A DNA stretch of 64,000 nt from Microbacterium sp. MYb66 (GTDB taxonomy: Bacteria > Actinomycetota > Actinomycetes > Actinomycetales > Microbacteriaceae): assembly GCF_002979435.1 (NCBI RefSeq), contig NZ_PCOV01000004.1, forward strand, positions 222,425 to 286,424, written 5' to 3'. Shown one piece after another: positions 46,945 to 55,499 of the stretch. The notes beneath the pieces are model-generated. The model ran no database searches, was not told the DNA's origin, and saw nothing but the letters and a program-made list of their open reading frames with translations. Positions within the stretch are counted from its first letter, which is position 1, and every line of letters starts with the position of its first letter. Position numbers and translations under genes: made by a program.

Positions 46945-47838
46945 TCAGGAGACCCACGCGAGGATGAGGATCATCGTCGCGAGGAAACCGGCGAAGTAGT
47001 TCAGGGCGATGAAACGTCGCCAGGCGCGGTTCGTGGAAGCGGAGGTGTCGTCCGTGACGTTCCACCACGGAGCCGCGTTCAGGATGTACGGCAGCGCGAG
47101 GGCGGCGGCGAGCGGTCCGGGCCAGGGCGTGAGGAGCATCGCCGCCCCCGCCACGACCCACAGCGAGAGCGACAGGCGCACGGTCGTCCGTGCGCCGATG
47201 ACCGTCGCGATCGAAGAGATCCCGCCCTCGCGGTCCGGGCCGATGTCCTGGACGGCACCGAATGCATGGGCGGCCATCCCCCAGAGGAAGAAGGCGCCGA
47301 GCGTCAGTGCCGCGCCGGCGGTGACCGGGGAGCCGGCCAGCGCGAGGCCGACGATCGCGGGGCTCACGAAATGCGTGCTCGAGGTGATCGAATCGAGGAA
47401 GGGCCGCTCTTTGAACCGCAGTACGGGAGCCGAGTAGGCGATCACCGCGAAGACGCTCACCGCGAGCCAGAACCACGACGCAGGGTTCCCGACGATCACG
47501 AGGTAGACGAGGAACGGAACGTTCGTGACGGCGGCCGCCCAGAGGGTCGCCCGATGGATGCGGGGAGCGAGGAGCGCGCCCTCGATTCCGCCCTTGCGGG
47601 GATTCGCCAGGTCGGAGGCGTAGTCGAAGACGTCGTTTATCCCGTACATCGCGAGGTTGTAGGGGATGAGGAAGTACAGGGTGCCGATCACCAGGGTGAT
47701 GTCGAGCTCGCGTGTGCTGAGGAGGTAGGCCGCTGCGAACGGGAAGGCGGTGTTGATCCAGCTGATCGGCCGCGACGAGAGCACGATCTGCGCGAGGTCT
47801 CGCCGCAGCGACGAAGCCGGAGAGGAAGCGGAGCTCAT
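46945..47838 (-). CDS. crtEb: Lycopene elongase CrtEb (C50 carotenoid prenyltransferase)
   Basis: The UbiA-family protein of 297 residues has eight to nine helices and two Asp-rich motifs: NDVFDYASDLANPRKGG (NDxxD, about 70-85) and the second, DIGPDREGG (about 200-208). CrtEb adds two C5 units to lycopene, giving the C50 flavuxanthin, which is then cyclised to decaprenoxanthin. Its ATG overlaps the crtYf stop by one base, TGATG. Its place after crtYe and crtYf is diagnostic. Confidence 0.93.
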   Translation of the reverse strand: MSSASSPASSLRRDLAQIVLSSRPISWINTAFPFAAAYLLSTRELDITLVIGTLYFLIPYNLAMYGINDVFDYASDLANPRKGGIEGALLAPRIHRATLWAAAVTNVPFLVYLVIVGNPASWFWLAVSVFAVIAYSAPVLRFKERPFLDSITSSTHFVSPAIVGLALAGSPVTAGAALTLGAFFLWGMAAHAFGAVQDIGPDREGGISSIATVIGARTTVRLSLSLWVVAGAAMLLTPWPGPLAAALALPYILNAAPWWNVTDDTSASTNRAWRRFIALNYFAGFLATMILILAWVS

Positions 47839-48182
47839 CAGCTCTCCTCGAGCTGGTCGGGAGAACGGCGGTCCTGCGTTCGCCGCCGCGCCCTCATCGC
47901 CGCCCACAGTGCGGGGAGGAGCAGGGCGCCGGCGAGCGGGTAGGCGAAGTCTTCGATGGGGGCCAAGCCGATGTGGAGGCCGAGGAGCGGGTCCTGGGCG
48001 TAGTGGAAGAGGCCGCTGGCGATCATCACGGTGTCGAACACGGCCGTGAGCAGGAACAGCACGATGATTGTGAGCAGCACGGCGAGGGGCGAGGGCCCCC
48101 GGCGACGGGAGGCGAGTGTCAGCACGACCCCGCCGACGGCAGCCAGGACGAGGAAGCACGCAGCGAGCTGGACGTAGGTCAT
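47838..48182 (-). CDS. crtYf: C50 carotenoid epsilon-cyclase subunit CrtYf
   Basis: The 114-residue membrane protein has three helices and the heterodimeric lycopene cyclase motif HIGLAPIEDFAYPLAGALLLPALW in its C-terminal half. CrtYe and CrtYf together cyclise flavuxanthin. Its TGA overlaps the crtEb ATG by one base and its ATG overlaps the crtYe TGA by four, so the three are tightly coupled. Confidence 0.92.
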   Translation of the reverse strand: MTYVQLAACFLVLAAVGGVVLTLASRRRGPSPLAVLLTIIVLFLLTAVFDTVMIASGLFHYAQDPLLGLHIGLAPIEDFAYPLAGALLLPALWAAMRARRRTQDRRSPDQLEES

Positions 48183-48526
48183 GAGCGACCCCCCTGCGTG
48201 CGGCGCTGCTTCCGTCGCTGCGAGAGCAGGCGCACGGATCCGGTGTAGATCACCATCGTGCAGACCACGAGGAAGAGCAGGAATACCGGTTCTTCGATGG
48301 GCAGCTCGGGCGCGAGAACCAGTCCGGTAGCGATCGCCGCGTCTCCTCGGAGGAAGATGCCGTTGACGATGCCCGCGATGTCCCAGACGAGGAAGAGTAC
48401 GAGGCCGACGGCCGTCACCACGAGGGCCGACACCGCGTCGCGCCAGAAGAACAGGCGGAATCGCCAGTCGAGCAGCAGCATGCAGCCCAGGGACACGAGG
48501 AGGGCGACCAGATACACCGCGCCCAT
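48179..48526 (-). CDS. crtYe: C50 carotenoid epsilon-cyclase subunit CrtYe
   Basis: The 115-residue protein has three helices, DWRFRLFFWRD and the cyclase motif LPIEEPVFLLFLVVCTMVIYTG (the PxE(E/D) core common to carotenoid cyclase subunits). It pairs with CrtYf. Its ATG overlaps the crtI stop by one base. Confidence 0.92.
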   Translation of the reverse strand: MGAVYLVALLVSLGCMLLLDWRFRLFFWRDAVSALVVTAVGLVLFLVWDIAGIVNGIFLRGDAAIATGLVLAPELPIEEPVFLLFLVVCTMVIYTGSVRLLSQRRKQRRTQGGRS

Positions 48527-50124
48527 CAGGAGTGCTCCGCCCCGGCAGACGGTGCGGGATGCGGCAGTGGGCCGGGGGAATGGTCGCCGCGGATCCGCTT
48601 GAGGACGATCTCCGCGCTGATCAGGCACATCGGAACGCCGACGCCCGGAGCGGTGGTGGCTCCGGCGTAGTAGAGACCCCGTACGCGGCGAGATGCGTTC
48701 TGTGCGCGGAACATCGCGCTCTGCGAGAGGATGTGGGCGGGGCCCAGCATCCCGCCTCGCCAGGAACGGTAGTCGTCGCGGAAGTCCGCGGGACCCTTCG
48801 TCTCGCGCACCACGATGCGTTCGCGGAGGTCGGGGATGCCCGCCCAGCTCGAGATCTGGTCGATCGCGGCGTCCGCCGCGCGTTCGATCGCATCGGACCC
48901 CGCGCCGTCGGGCCCACCGTGCCCGAGATCGACGTCGGCCGGCACGGGGACGAGCACGAACAGGTTCTCGTGATCGGCCGGGGCGACATCCGGATCGGTG
49001 GCGCTCGGGCGGCACACGTAGGTCGATGCCGGGGCGGGAACGGAGGGTGACCGACCGAAGATCGCATCGAAGTTCGCGTCCCAGTCGTCCGTGAAGAACA
49101 GGGAGTGATGGGGGAGCTCGGGCAGCGCGCCCCGCACGCCGAGCATCACGAGCACGCCACCCGGTCCGCTGGTCCGCCGCGCCCACCAGCTCTCGGGATA
49201 CGACTGCAGGGAACGGGGAAGCAGGGACGTCTCGGTGTGATGGAGGTCCGCCGCGGAGACGACGATGTCGGCGCTCTCGACGTGTGAGTCGCCCGCCTCG
49301 TCGACCCAGCCGACACCGGTCGCGTGGGTGACGCCGTCGGCATCCTGCGTGCGGATGCCGGTGACATCGGCCCCGGTCACGATCCGTGCTCCGGCGTCGC
49401 GCGCGAGCGCTTCGATCTGCTCGACCACGCGCCAGAAGCCTCCCTGCGGATAGCTGACGCCCTGGTCGAGGTCGAGTGCACTCATCAGGTGGTACATCGC
49501 CGGAGCGCTCCGTGGATCGGTGCCGAGGAAGACGGCCGGGTATCCGAGGATCTGGCGCACCACCGGATGCCGGAAACGGCGTGCCGCGAAGGATTGGAGC
49601 CGCGTGCCGAGCAGTGCGGACAAGCGGGGGAGCGCACGCAGCACCTCTGGTGCGAAGAGCGATCGCATCCGGGTGAACGGGTTGTAGAGGAAGTACTTCT
49701 GCGCCATGGTCCCGGCGTGCTGCGCGGAGTCGAGGTAGGAGTCGAGCGCGCCGGTCGAGCCGGGCTCCAGCGACTCGAACAGCCGTGTGACCTGGTCTCG
49801 GCCGGCAGGCACGGTCACCGGGCCTTGCGCGGCATCCGTCGACTCGGGGGAGCGGAACACCCGATACCCGGGATCGAGACGGGTGAGGTCGAGCTGCTCC
49901 TCGGTCGTCGTGCCCATCATCGCGAAGAAGTGGTCGAAGACCTCGGGCATGAGATACCAGGACGGACCGGAGTCGAAGCGGAAGCCGTCGCGTTCGATCG
50001 TCCCGGCTCGTCCGCCGACGCGCTCGTTCTTCTCGAGGACGACGACCTCATGTCCATCGCGTGCGAGCAGGCCTGCGGTCGCCAGGCCGGCGACGCCTGC
50101 GCCGATGACGACGACGCGGCTCAT
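48526..50124 (-). CDS. crtI: Phytoene desaturase CrtI
   Basis: The 532-residue flavoenzyme has the FAD-binding Rossmann motif VVVIGAGVAGLATAGLLARDGHEV (residues 3-26), followed by GGRAGTIERDGFRFDSGPSWYLMPEVFDHFF and the C-terminal GLYYAGATTAPGVGVPMCLISAE. It converts phytoene to lycopene. ATG overlaps the crtB TGA by four bases. Confidence 0.96.
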   Translation of the reverse strand: MSRVVVIGAGVAGLATAGLLARDGHEVVVLEKNERVGGRAGTIERDGFRFDSGPSWYLMPEVFDHFFAMMGTTTEEQLDLTRLDPGYRVFRSPESTDAAQGPVTVPAGRDQVTRLFESLEPGSTGALDSYLDSAQHAGTMAQKYFLYNPFTRMRSLFAPEVLRALPRLSALLGTRLQSFAARRFRHPVVRQILGYPAVFLGTDPRSAPAMYHLMSALDLDQGVSYPQGGFWRVVEQIEALARDAGARIVTGADVTGIRTQDADGVTHATGVGWVDEAGDSHVESADIVVSAADLHHTETSLLPRSLQSYPESWWARRTSGPGGVLVMLGVRGALPELPHHSLFFTDDWDANFDAIFGRSPSVPAPASTYVCRPSATDPDVAPADHENLFVLVPVPADVDLGHGGPDGAGSDAIERAADAAIDQISSWAGIPDLRERIVVRETKGPADFRDDYRSWRGGMLGPAHILSQSAMFRAQNASRRVRGLYYAGATTAPGVGVPMCLISAEIVLKRIRGDHSPGPLPHPAPSAGAEHS

Positions 50125-51029
50125 CGGTCGCGTTCCATCGCCGTGACGACGACCGCCCGCCCGGCGAGGACGGCCTTGACGGGGTCGGGGACGCGCACAC
50201 GTCGTCGGTAGAGGGTCTCGGCTGGCGTCTTCGCCACACGACGGGTGAGCGCGGCGAACAGAGCCAGGGCGCTGCGCACTGCGGCACGTGCGTCCTTGGG
50301 CAGCAGAGGGATCGCGGCGCGGGCATCGGCAAGCTGCCGGAAGACCGTGTCGACCCAGGCATCGCGATCGGCGTCCGTCAGGCGCTCGGAGCCACCGAGG
50401 TAGCCGCGCTGCAGACGATCCGTGTCGTCAGCGAGATCGCGAAGGAAGTTCACGTTCTGGAAAGCGGCGCCGAGCTGGCGTGCACCGCGGCGGAGGGTTT
50501 CGAGTTCAGCGGGCGTGCGCTCGGCCTCGCGCAGGAACACCTGCAGGCACATGAGGCCGACGACCTCGGCGGAGCCGTAGACGTAGGCGGCATGTGCGTC
50601 GGCGTCATAGGCCGCGAAGTCGGCGTCTTCGGCGATGTCGGCGCGCATGGAGTCGAAGAAGGGAACGGTCAGCTCCTCGCTGATCCCGCATTCGCGGGCG
50701 GTGCGGGCGAAGGCGTGCAGGATCAGGTCGCTGCTGTACCCGCTGCGCATCGAGCGGTGGGTCTCGGCGACATAGGAGTCGAGAGCCGCGGACTGCGCCG
50801 CGACGTCGAGCCCGGCCTCGGCCGCCACCCCGTCGACGATCTCATCGGCGATCCGCACCATGGCGTAGATGTTGCGCACGTGCTGACGATGGCGCTGCCC
50901 GAGCAGACGCGTCGCGAGTCCGAACGAGGTCGAATAGGTGCGGATGACATCCGTGGTGGCGATCTCGGCCGTGCGGTTGAAGCGCCTGAGAGCGCCCTGG
51001 TCGGAGCGGCCTCCGCGGTTCTCGGTCAT
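50121..51029 (-). CDS. crtB: Phytoene synthase CrtB
   Basis: CrtB joins two geranylgeranyl diphosphates head to head. The 302-residue protein has the first Asp-rich motif in VRIADEIVDG (about 60-67), a second in FLRDLADDTDR (about 200), RSMRSGYSSDL, and ARQLGAAFQNVNF. The length fits. Stop and start overlap crtE and crtI by four bases each. Confidence 0.96.
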   Translation of the reverse strand: MTENRGGRSDQGALRRFNRTAEIATTDVIRTYSTSFGLATRLLGQRHRQHVRNIYAMVRIADEIVDGVAAEAGLDVAAQSAALDSYVAETHRSMRSGYSSDLILHAFARTARECGISEELTVPFFDSMRADIAEDADFAAYDADAHAAYVYGSAEVVGLMCLQVFLREAERTPAELETLRRGARQLGAAFQNVNFLRDLADDTDRLQRGYLGGSERLTDADRDAWVDTVFRQLADARAAIPLLPKDARAAVRSALALFAALTRRVAKTPAETLYRRRVRVPDPVKAVLAGRAVVVTAMERDR

Positions 51030-52108
51030 CCGTTGCGGCCCTCGATGCGAGCAGCGAGCGTGAGGATCGTGCGGCCGGCTGCTGCCGACAGGTTCCCGGC
51101 GGCCTCGGCCTCGGCGAGCACGGCCGATGCGGCCCTGAGCTGCTCCTCCACGAGGCCGCGCACGAACCGTTCAGCGCCGCACTCGGTCAGGCGATCCCGC
51201 ATGTCGGAGGCGTCCGCTGCGCTCAGGTCCGCCGTGCCGAAACGCAGCTCGATGCTCGGCCAGTGACCGGTCATCCGCGCATAGGCGATGATCGCGGTCT
51301 CCTTGCCTTCGCGAAGATCCGAGAAGGCGTCCTTGCCGTGCTCGGAGGGGTCGCCGAACACCGAGAGCAGGTCGTCCTGAAGCTGATAGGCCAGCCCGAG
51401 GTGTCGACCGATCTCGGTGAGACTCGTTTCGGCGGCCGGCGAGGCGCCCGCGAGCACCGCAGCCGCACGCAGGGGCAGCACGAAGGAGTACGTCGCGGTC
51501 TTGTACGCACTCGTGTCGAGGATCGTCCGCAGATCGGGGGCGATGACCCCGTCGCTCAGCGCGATGTCCGAGTGTTCACCGGCCACCGTCTCGAAGATCG
51601 TCTGTTCCAGCAGGGAGAGCAGACGTTCACGGGTGTCGGGGGAGGCATCCGCGCGGGCGAAGCCGAGAGTCGCCGAAGCCAGGAGGAGGTCGCCGAGCAG
51701 GATCGCGCTCGAACGCGCCCAGTGCAGGATGGGTTCCTCCGGCTCGGCCGCGTGCCGAGCGACGAGGGATCCGATGAGGTTCGGGCGGCGGCGGCGGATG
51801 AGATCGCCGTCGATGACGTCGTCGTGCAGGAGGAAGGCGAAGTGGAGCATCTCGACGTCCACCGCGACCCCGATGGCCCGTCGAGCCTCTTCATCGGACA
51901 GGGTGGACGGCGCCAGCGCTCCCAACAGATCCAGGAGCAGTCGAGGGCGCACGAGCTTCCCGCCGAGGGCGTGCTCCGCCGCGTACTTCCACAGCGCGAC
52001 GAACTCGGTGCCGTAGCGCTCGGCGGCGGCCGTCTGTTCTGCGAACCGGAGGCGCAGGGCCTCTTCGATCCGCGTCCCGAGACCTTCCGCCGTCGCCGTC
52101 GCGGTCAT
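51026..52108 (-). CDS. crtE: Geranylgeranyl diphosphate synthase (CrtE/IdsA type)
   Basis: The 360-residue polyprenyl synthase has the first Asp-rich motif DDVID at 96-100 in FLLHDDVIDGDLIRRRRPN, and the second in GLAYQLQDDLLSVFGD. It also carries KLVRPRLLLDLLGA. The bulky residue pattern that sets chain length fits a C20 product, which the pathway needs. Four bases overlap crtB; three bases separate it from idi. Confidence 0.94.
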   Translation of the reverse strand: MTATATAEGLGTRIEEALRLRFAEQTAAAERYGTEFVALWKYAAEHALGGKLVRPRLLLDLLGALAPSTLSDEEARRAIGVAVDVEMLHFAFLLHDDVIDGDLIRRRRPNLIGSLVARHAAEPEEPILHWARSSAILLGDLLLASATLGFARADASPDTRERLLSLLEQTIFETVAGEHSDIALSDGVIAPDLRTILDTSAYKTATYSFVLPLRAAAVLAGASPAAETSLTEIGRHLGLAYQLQDDLLSVFGDPSEHGKDAFSDLREGKETAIIAYARMTGHWPSIELRFGTADLSAADASDMRDRLTECGAERFVRGLVEEQLRAASAVLAEAEAAGNLSAAAGRTILTLAARIEGRNG

Positions 52109-52111
52109 GGC

Positions 52112-52633
52112 TCAGACCTCGCCGAGGCGACGGAGCAGCGGCAACTGCTCGACGAGCCACGGGCTGAATGCGAACGGGGCGCCGGCGACGGCCTCGACGA
52201 GAGCAGACACCTCGGTCCAAGCCCATTCCGCCACTTCTTCGGGATCGGCGGAAGGGTCCCCGTCGACGATCGCGACGTGCACGGGGCAGATCTCGTTCTC
52301 GACGATGCCGCTGGCGTCGACGGCCCGGTAGCGGTAGTCGGGAAGGACGAGGCGGATGCTGTCGAGACGGATGCCGAGTTCGTCGTCGCCGCGTCGTCGG
52401 ACGGCCTCCTCCATGTCCTCACCGGGGCGGGGATGGCCGCAGAAGCTGTTCGTCCACACTCCGGGCCACGTGCGCTTGGAGAGCGCGCGGCGGGTGACGA
52501 GCAGTCGGCCCTGCTTGTCCAGGAGATAGCAGGAGAAGGCCAGGTGGAGCGGGGTGTCGGTGGTGTGGACCTCGCTCTTGGGCAGGACTCCGACGGCGGT
52601 CCCGTCTTCGGCGAGGAGAGTCACGTCGTCCAT
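52112..52633 (-). CDS. idi: Isopentenyl diphosphate isomerase, type I
   Basis: The 173-residue nudix-fold enzyme interconverts isopentenyl and dimethylallyl diphosphate. Catalytic Cys65 is in TNSFCGHPRPGED, and the nudix-like Glu cluster includes EAVRRRGDDELGI. ENEICPVHVAIVDG carries the second active-site Glu. It is the first gene of the carotenoid operon, as in some Microbacterium and Micrococcus relatives, and lies opposite the crtR-like regulator. Confidence 0.95.
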   Translation of the reverse strand: MDDVTLLAEDGTAVGVLPKSEVHTTDTPLHLAFSCYLLDKQGRLLVTRRALSKRTWPGVWTNSFCGHPRPGEDMEEAVRRRGDDELGIRLDSIRLVLPDYRYRAVDASGIVENEICPVHVAIVDGDPSADPEEVAEWAWTEVSALVEAVAGAPFAFSPWLVEQLPLLRRLGEV

Positions 52634-52653
52634 GGCATCCTCTCGAGCCTTAG

Positions 52654-52678
52654 CTAACTTGGTGAGTAATCAACTTAG
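52654..52678. promoter_or_regulatory. Candidate CrtR operator between idi and the MarR gene
   Basis: CTAACTTG and CAACTTAG are arranged as an imperfect inverted repeat with nine bases between, in the only 75-base control region shared by the crt operon and the divergent regulator. The region is AT-rich against its surroundings. A second palindrome, TTAGCTAA, overlaps its left arm. Repressor binding is inferred. Confidence 0.45.
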
Positions 52679-52708
52679 CATGAAACTGTTCGTGTGTAAC
52701 ATGATCGC

Positions 52709-53359
52709 ATGGACACCGCGCGCGGCACCACCCCGCTCACGGGCGCGCATGACTCGCGCCCGCAACAGGGGAGCGCAGAGGACTCGGAGAAGTCCACGCC
52801 GGACGGCCTGAGCCATGCGGCGATCTACGACGTCGAGGCCAGCGATCCGCGCAGCACCCTGATCGACAGGACGGGCGTCCCGCCCGAGGACCTGCGGCAG
52901 ATCGCCGTGCTGATGGGCGCACTCGGGAGCCTCCGCGACGCGGAGCAGCGGCTGTCTCAGGCCTCCCGCCGCTACATGCAGCTGAACGAGACGGACATGC
53001 GGGCGCTGCACTACCTCATCGTGTGCGCGAACCGTGAACTGGTTGCGACGCCGAGCGGTATCGCTCATCACCTCGGGGTGTCGACAGCGGCCACGACCAA
53101 GCTCCTCGACCGCCTGGAGCGCGGTGGGCACATCAGACGCGCACCGCATCCCACAGACCGGCGGGCGCTCGAGATCACGATCACTCCGGAGACCAGGCAC
53201 GCGGCCATGGAGACCGTCGGGCGGCAGCAGGCGAAGAGGTTCTACGCCGCGGCGCGGCTGACGCCCCTGGAGCGCGATGTCGTGATCCGATTCCTCACGG
53301 ATATGACCGAGGAGATCACATTGCGCGACGAGCCCTGGCTGCCGAAGGCCGACGTATAG
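52709..53359 (+). CDS. crtR: MarR-family regulator, likely carotenoid repressor CrtR
   Basis: The 216-residue protein has a MarR winged helix (about 75-200) with ALHYLIVCANRELVATPSGIAHHLGVSTAATTKLLDRLERGGHIRRAPHPTDRRALEITIT. It has a polar N-terminal extension of about 60 residues. In Corynebacterium CrtR sits divergent to crtE, represses the crt operon and responds to GGPP; the same position here supports that function. ATG at 52709. Confidence 0.85.
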   Translation: MDTARGTTPLTGAHDSRPQQGSAEDSEKSTPDGLSHAAIYDVEASDPRSTLIDRTGVPPEDLRQIAVLMGALGSLRDAEQRLSQASRRYMQLNETDMRALHYLIVCANRELVATPSGIAHHLGVSTAATTKLLDRLERGGHIRRAPHPTDRRALEITITPETRHAAMETVGRQQAKRFYAAARLTPLERDVVIRFLTDMTEEITLRDEPWLPKADV

Positions 53360-53392
53360 TCCTTCGCCATTCTTTCGCCGAGTGGGATCAGA

Positions 53393-53737
53393 TCAGTGCG
53401 CGGCGTTGTACGCCTCGACGATCGGCGCGGGAATGCGCCCACGCTCAGAAAGGGTGTAACCGTTCTCGTTTGCCCAGGCGCGGATGGAGGCCACCTCAGG
53501 GTTCCGCGCCGGCCTTTTGCGGGGAGCGGAAGAACGCGCGGTGCTGGCGGAGCCGGCTCGACGTCCCGCAGAGATATAGGGTTCGAGCGCCTTGCGCAAT
53601 TCCTCCGCATGCGCTGCGTTCAGATCGATCTCATAGGAGGTGCTGTTGAGTGAGAAATGAACTGTCTCACCTTCGCCGACTTCCAGGACGCTGCCATCGA
53701 TATCGTCGACCAGCTGATGCACAATTCGTCTCGCCAT
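53393..53737 (-). CDS. lsr2: Lsr2-like nucleoid-associated protein
   Basis: The 114-residue protein has the Lsr2 dimerisation domain (MARRIVHQLVDDIDGSVLEVGEGETVHFSLNSTSYEIDL, 1-60) and the C-terminal DNA-binding domain (about 78-114) with IRAWANENGYTLSERGRIPAPIVEAY. The RGR loop inserts into the minor groove of AT-rich DNA. Lsr2 silences foreign genes in actinobacteria, like H-NS. The gene converges with crtR. Confidence 0.95.
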   Translation of the reverse strand: MARRIVHQLVDDIDGSVLEVGEGETVHFSLNSTSYEIDLNAAHAEELRKALEPYISAGRRAGSASTARSSAPRKRPARNPEVASIRAWANENGYTLSERGRIPAPIVEAYNAAH

Positions 53738-53815
53738 GGAAATGACTTTACCTTCCTGGCCGAATTGCGACAAGACCACGAATTGCGAGGCGAAACAATT
53801 CAATTCGGAGGAATG

Positions 53816-54673
53816 TCAGGGGAGAAGCCCCGCACGGCGCGCGCGGGTCACCGCGGCGTGGCGAGTGGATGCATCGAGTTTCGACATCGCTGTGCCGAGA
53901 TAGGCCTTCACCGTGCCTTCGCGCAGGCCGAGCTGCGCCGCGATCTCCGCGTTGGTCGCCCCCAGGGCGGCGCAGGCGAGGACATCGGTCTCGCGGCGAG
54001 ACAGGTGGACGGTCGGTACCGGCCCTGTCGTGGTCGGCACCGGGCTGCCGGCCAGTGCCACCAACCGCCGTTCGACCTGGGCGATCCGCGCACGGATCTC
54101 GGCATCTTCCACCGCGGCCGCGATGCTGCGGAGTTCGGCGAAGCTCTCCCGCAACTCCTCGCGCTGAGCCGGTGCGACGGTCTCGCTCCCGGGGGACTTC
54201 GTCTGGAGCCGACGCTGCACCTCGTCGCGGATGCGGAGTTCGTCGGCGACCGATTGCGCCACCTGCATGGCGGGAGCTGTGGTCACACCTCCGACCTGCT
54301 CCTCATCCCATCCGCCGGCGTAGAGGACGCCACGAGAGCGGCCGTGCACCACGATCGGCAGCGCGAGGAGAGTGCGCAGTCCTTCACCGAGGACGAAGAC
54401 GTCGTAGTCATGCGTGATCTGCTGGGACGAGCCGTAGTCACTCGTCATCCGGGGCCGGAGCTCCATCATCGCCCGCCCGCCGAGTCCGCGTTCCGGGCGC
54501 ACCCGCAACCCATCCAGGGAACGAGTGCGGGCACCGACGATGCTGGTCACGCTCACGACGCCCTCTTCGATGAGCCCGCCGAAGGCCACGGGAAAGCGAG
54601 TTCGCCTGGCGAGCTCGCGCACCGCATTGGCGACGAGATCCGCCTCGGATTCGACGGGGGCTGGTGAACTCAC
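53816..54673 (-). CDS. GAF-domain LuxR-family transcriptional regulator
   Basis: The 285-residue protein has a GAF domain (about 10-155; VANAVRELARRTRFPVAFGGL, then GRAMMELRP and LLALPIVVHGRSRGVLYAGG), a helical linker (170-215) and a LuxR-type HTH (about 225-285; LSRRETDVLACAALGATNAEIAAQLGLREGTVKAYLGTAMSKL). Such regulators often control degradation of aromatic compounds, as in acetoin or protocatechuate systems. GTG at 54673 is chosen because AGG lies upstream and the product then begins with SSPAPVESEAD; ATG at 54754 is an alternative. Lsr2 follows on the same strand. Confidence 0.85.
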   Translation of the reverse strand: MSSPAPVESEADLVANAVRELARRTRFPVAFGGLIEEGVVSVTSIVGARTRSLDGLRVRPERGLGGRAMMELRPRMTSDYGSSQQITHDYDVFVLGEGLRTLLALPIVVHGRSRGVLYAGGWDEEQVGGVTTAPAMQVAQSVADELRIRDEVQRRLQTKSPGSETVAPAQREELRESFAELRSIAAAVEDAEIRARIAQVERRLVALAGSPVPTTTGPVPTVHLSRRETDVLACAALGATNAEIAAQLGLREGTVKAYLGTAMSKLDASTRHAAVTRARRAGLLP

Positions 54674-54807
54674 GGGTACCTGCTTCCGGGGTGACGGCTG
54701 CGTTCCCCGATTCGTAGCGTCGACGATATCACTGCGATATCGCGCCGCGTTCACAGGCGTGGACCCGGCGGCCTACACGCCGGATCCACGCCCTTTCTCC
54801 GGGCGGT

Positions 54808-55320
54808 TCAACCCGCCTCGAGATCGAGTAGGAACCGCTTGCGCTCGGGGTGGGCGCCATAGTGTCCCGGTGTGCCGTCCGACCGAACGACGCGATGCAC
54901 GGGCACGATGATCGAGAACGGAGTGAGTCGGCACGCCGTGCCGACGGCACGCGCCGCACCGGGGTGGCCCGCGAGGACGGCGACGTCTCCGTAGCTCATC
55001 GTCTCCCCCCATGCGATGGAGGAGATCGTCTGCAGGGCGGTGCGGTGAAACCCGTCAACGAGTCGCCAGTCGAGTCGGATGTGATCCTCGAAGCGGACCG
55101 GCTCGCCGTCGAAGTAGTCGGCGAGAAGCTGTGCGAGTTTGTCGGCGGCGCCGACCTCATGCTCCGGGACGGCGTGAAGCTGGCGGGTGACGCCTTCGAG
55201 AAGCCAGGGCACGAGCGGATCCTCGGATTCGGACAGGTCGAATCGCACGATGCCCTCGTCGGAGAACACCGCGAGCGCATCGCCGAAAGGAGTCGGGGCG
55301 AAGTCGTAGCGGAAGGTCAT
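54808..55320 (-). CDS. Alkyltransferase-like protein (Ogt/MGMT fold, catalytic Cys replaced by Val)
   Basis: The 170-residue protein has the N-terminal RNase H-like and C-terminal DNA-binding domains of methylguanine methyltransferases. Conserved are ISSIAWGETMSYGDVAVLAGHPGAARAVGTA, which holds the Tyr and Arg finger used for base flipping, and the motif IIVPVHRVVRSDG. In true Ogt enzymes this motif is PCHR; here Val141 stands at the Cys. The protein cannot accept an alkyl group. Known ATL proteins have Trp or Ala there, bind alkylated guanine and call in excision repair, a likely role for this one. Confidence 0.92.
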   Translation of the reverse strand: MTFRYDFAPTPFGDALAVFSDEGIVRFDLSESEDPLVPWLLEGVTRQLHAVPEHEVGAADKLAQLLADYFDGEPVRFEDHIRLDWRLVDGFHRTALQTISSIAWGETMSYGDVAVLAGHPGAARAVGTACRLTPFSIIVPVHRVVRSDGTPGHYGAHPERKRFLLDLEAG

Positions 55321-55499
55321 GGCACCATACTGACCGTCCCGATCGCGCTCGGGATGCCGGTGCCCCGCGCTCGGTGGACAACGTGGCCGGAGCGAGAGTG
55401 CGGTAGGACGAGTGCGCGTCGGCCGCCCCAGCGCGGGAATTCGGCGGAAACCCGCCCGGGTTACCCGCGAGGATGCGGTCGCGCGCCTAGGGTGTCAGT

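Noticed and set aside
54808..55320. Reading the gene as an active methylated-DNA-cysteine methyltransferase (Ogt)
   Set aside because: The motif is PVHR, not PCHR; the alkyl-acceptor cysteine is absent.
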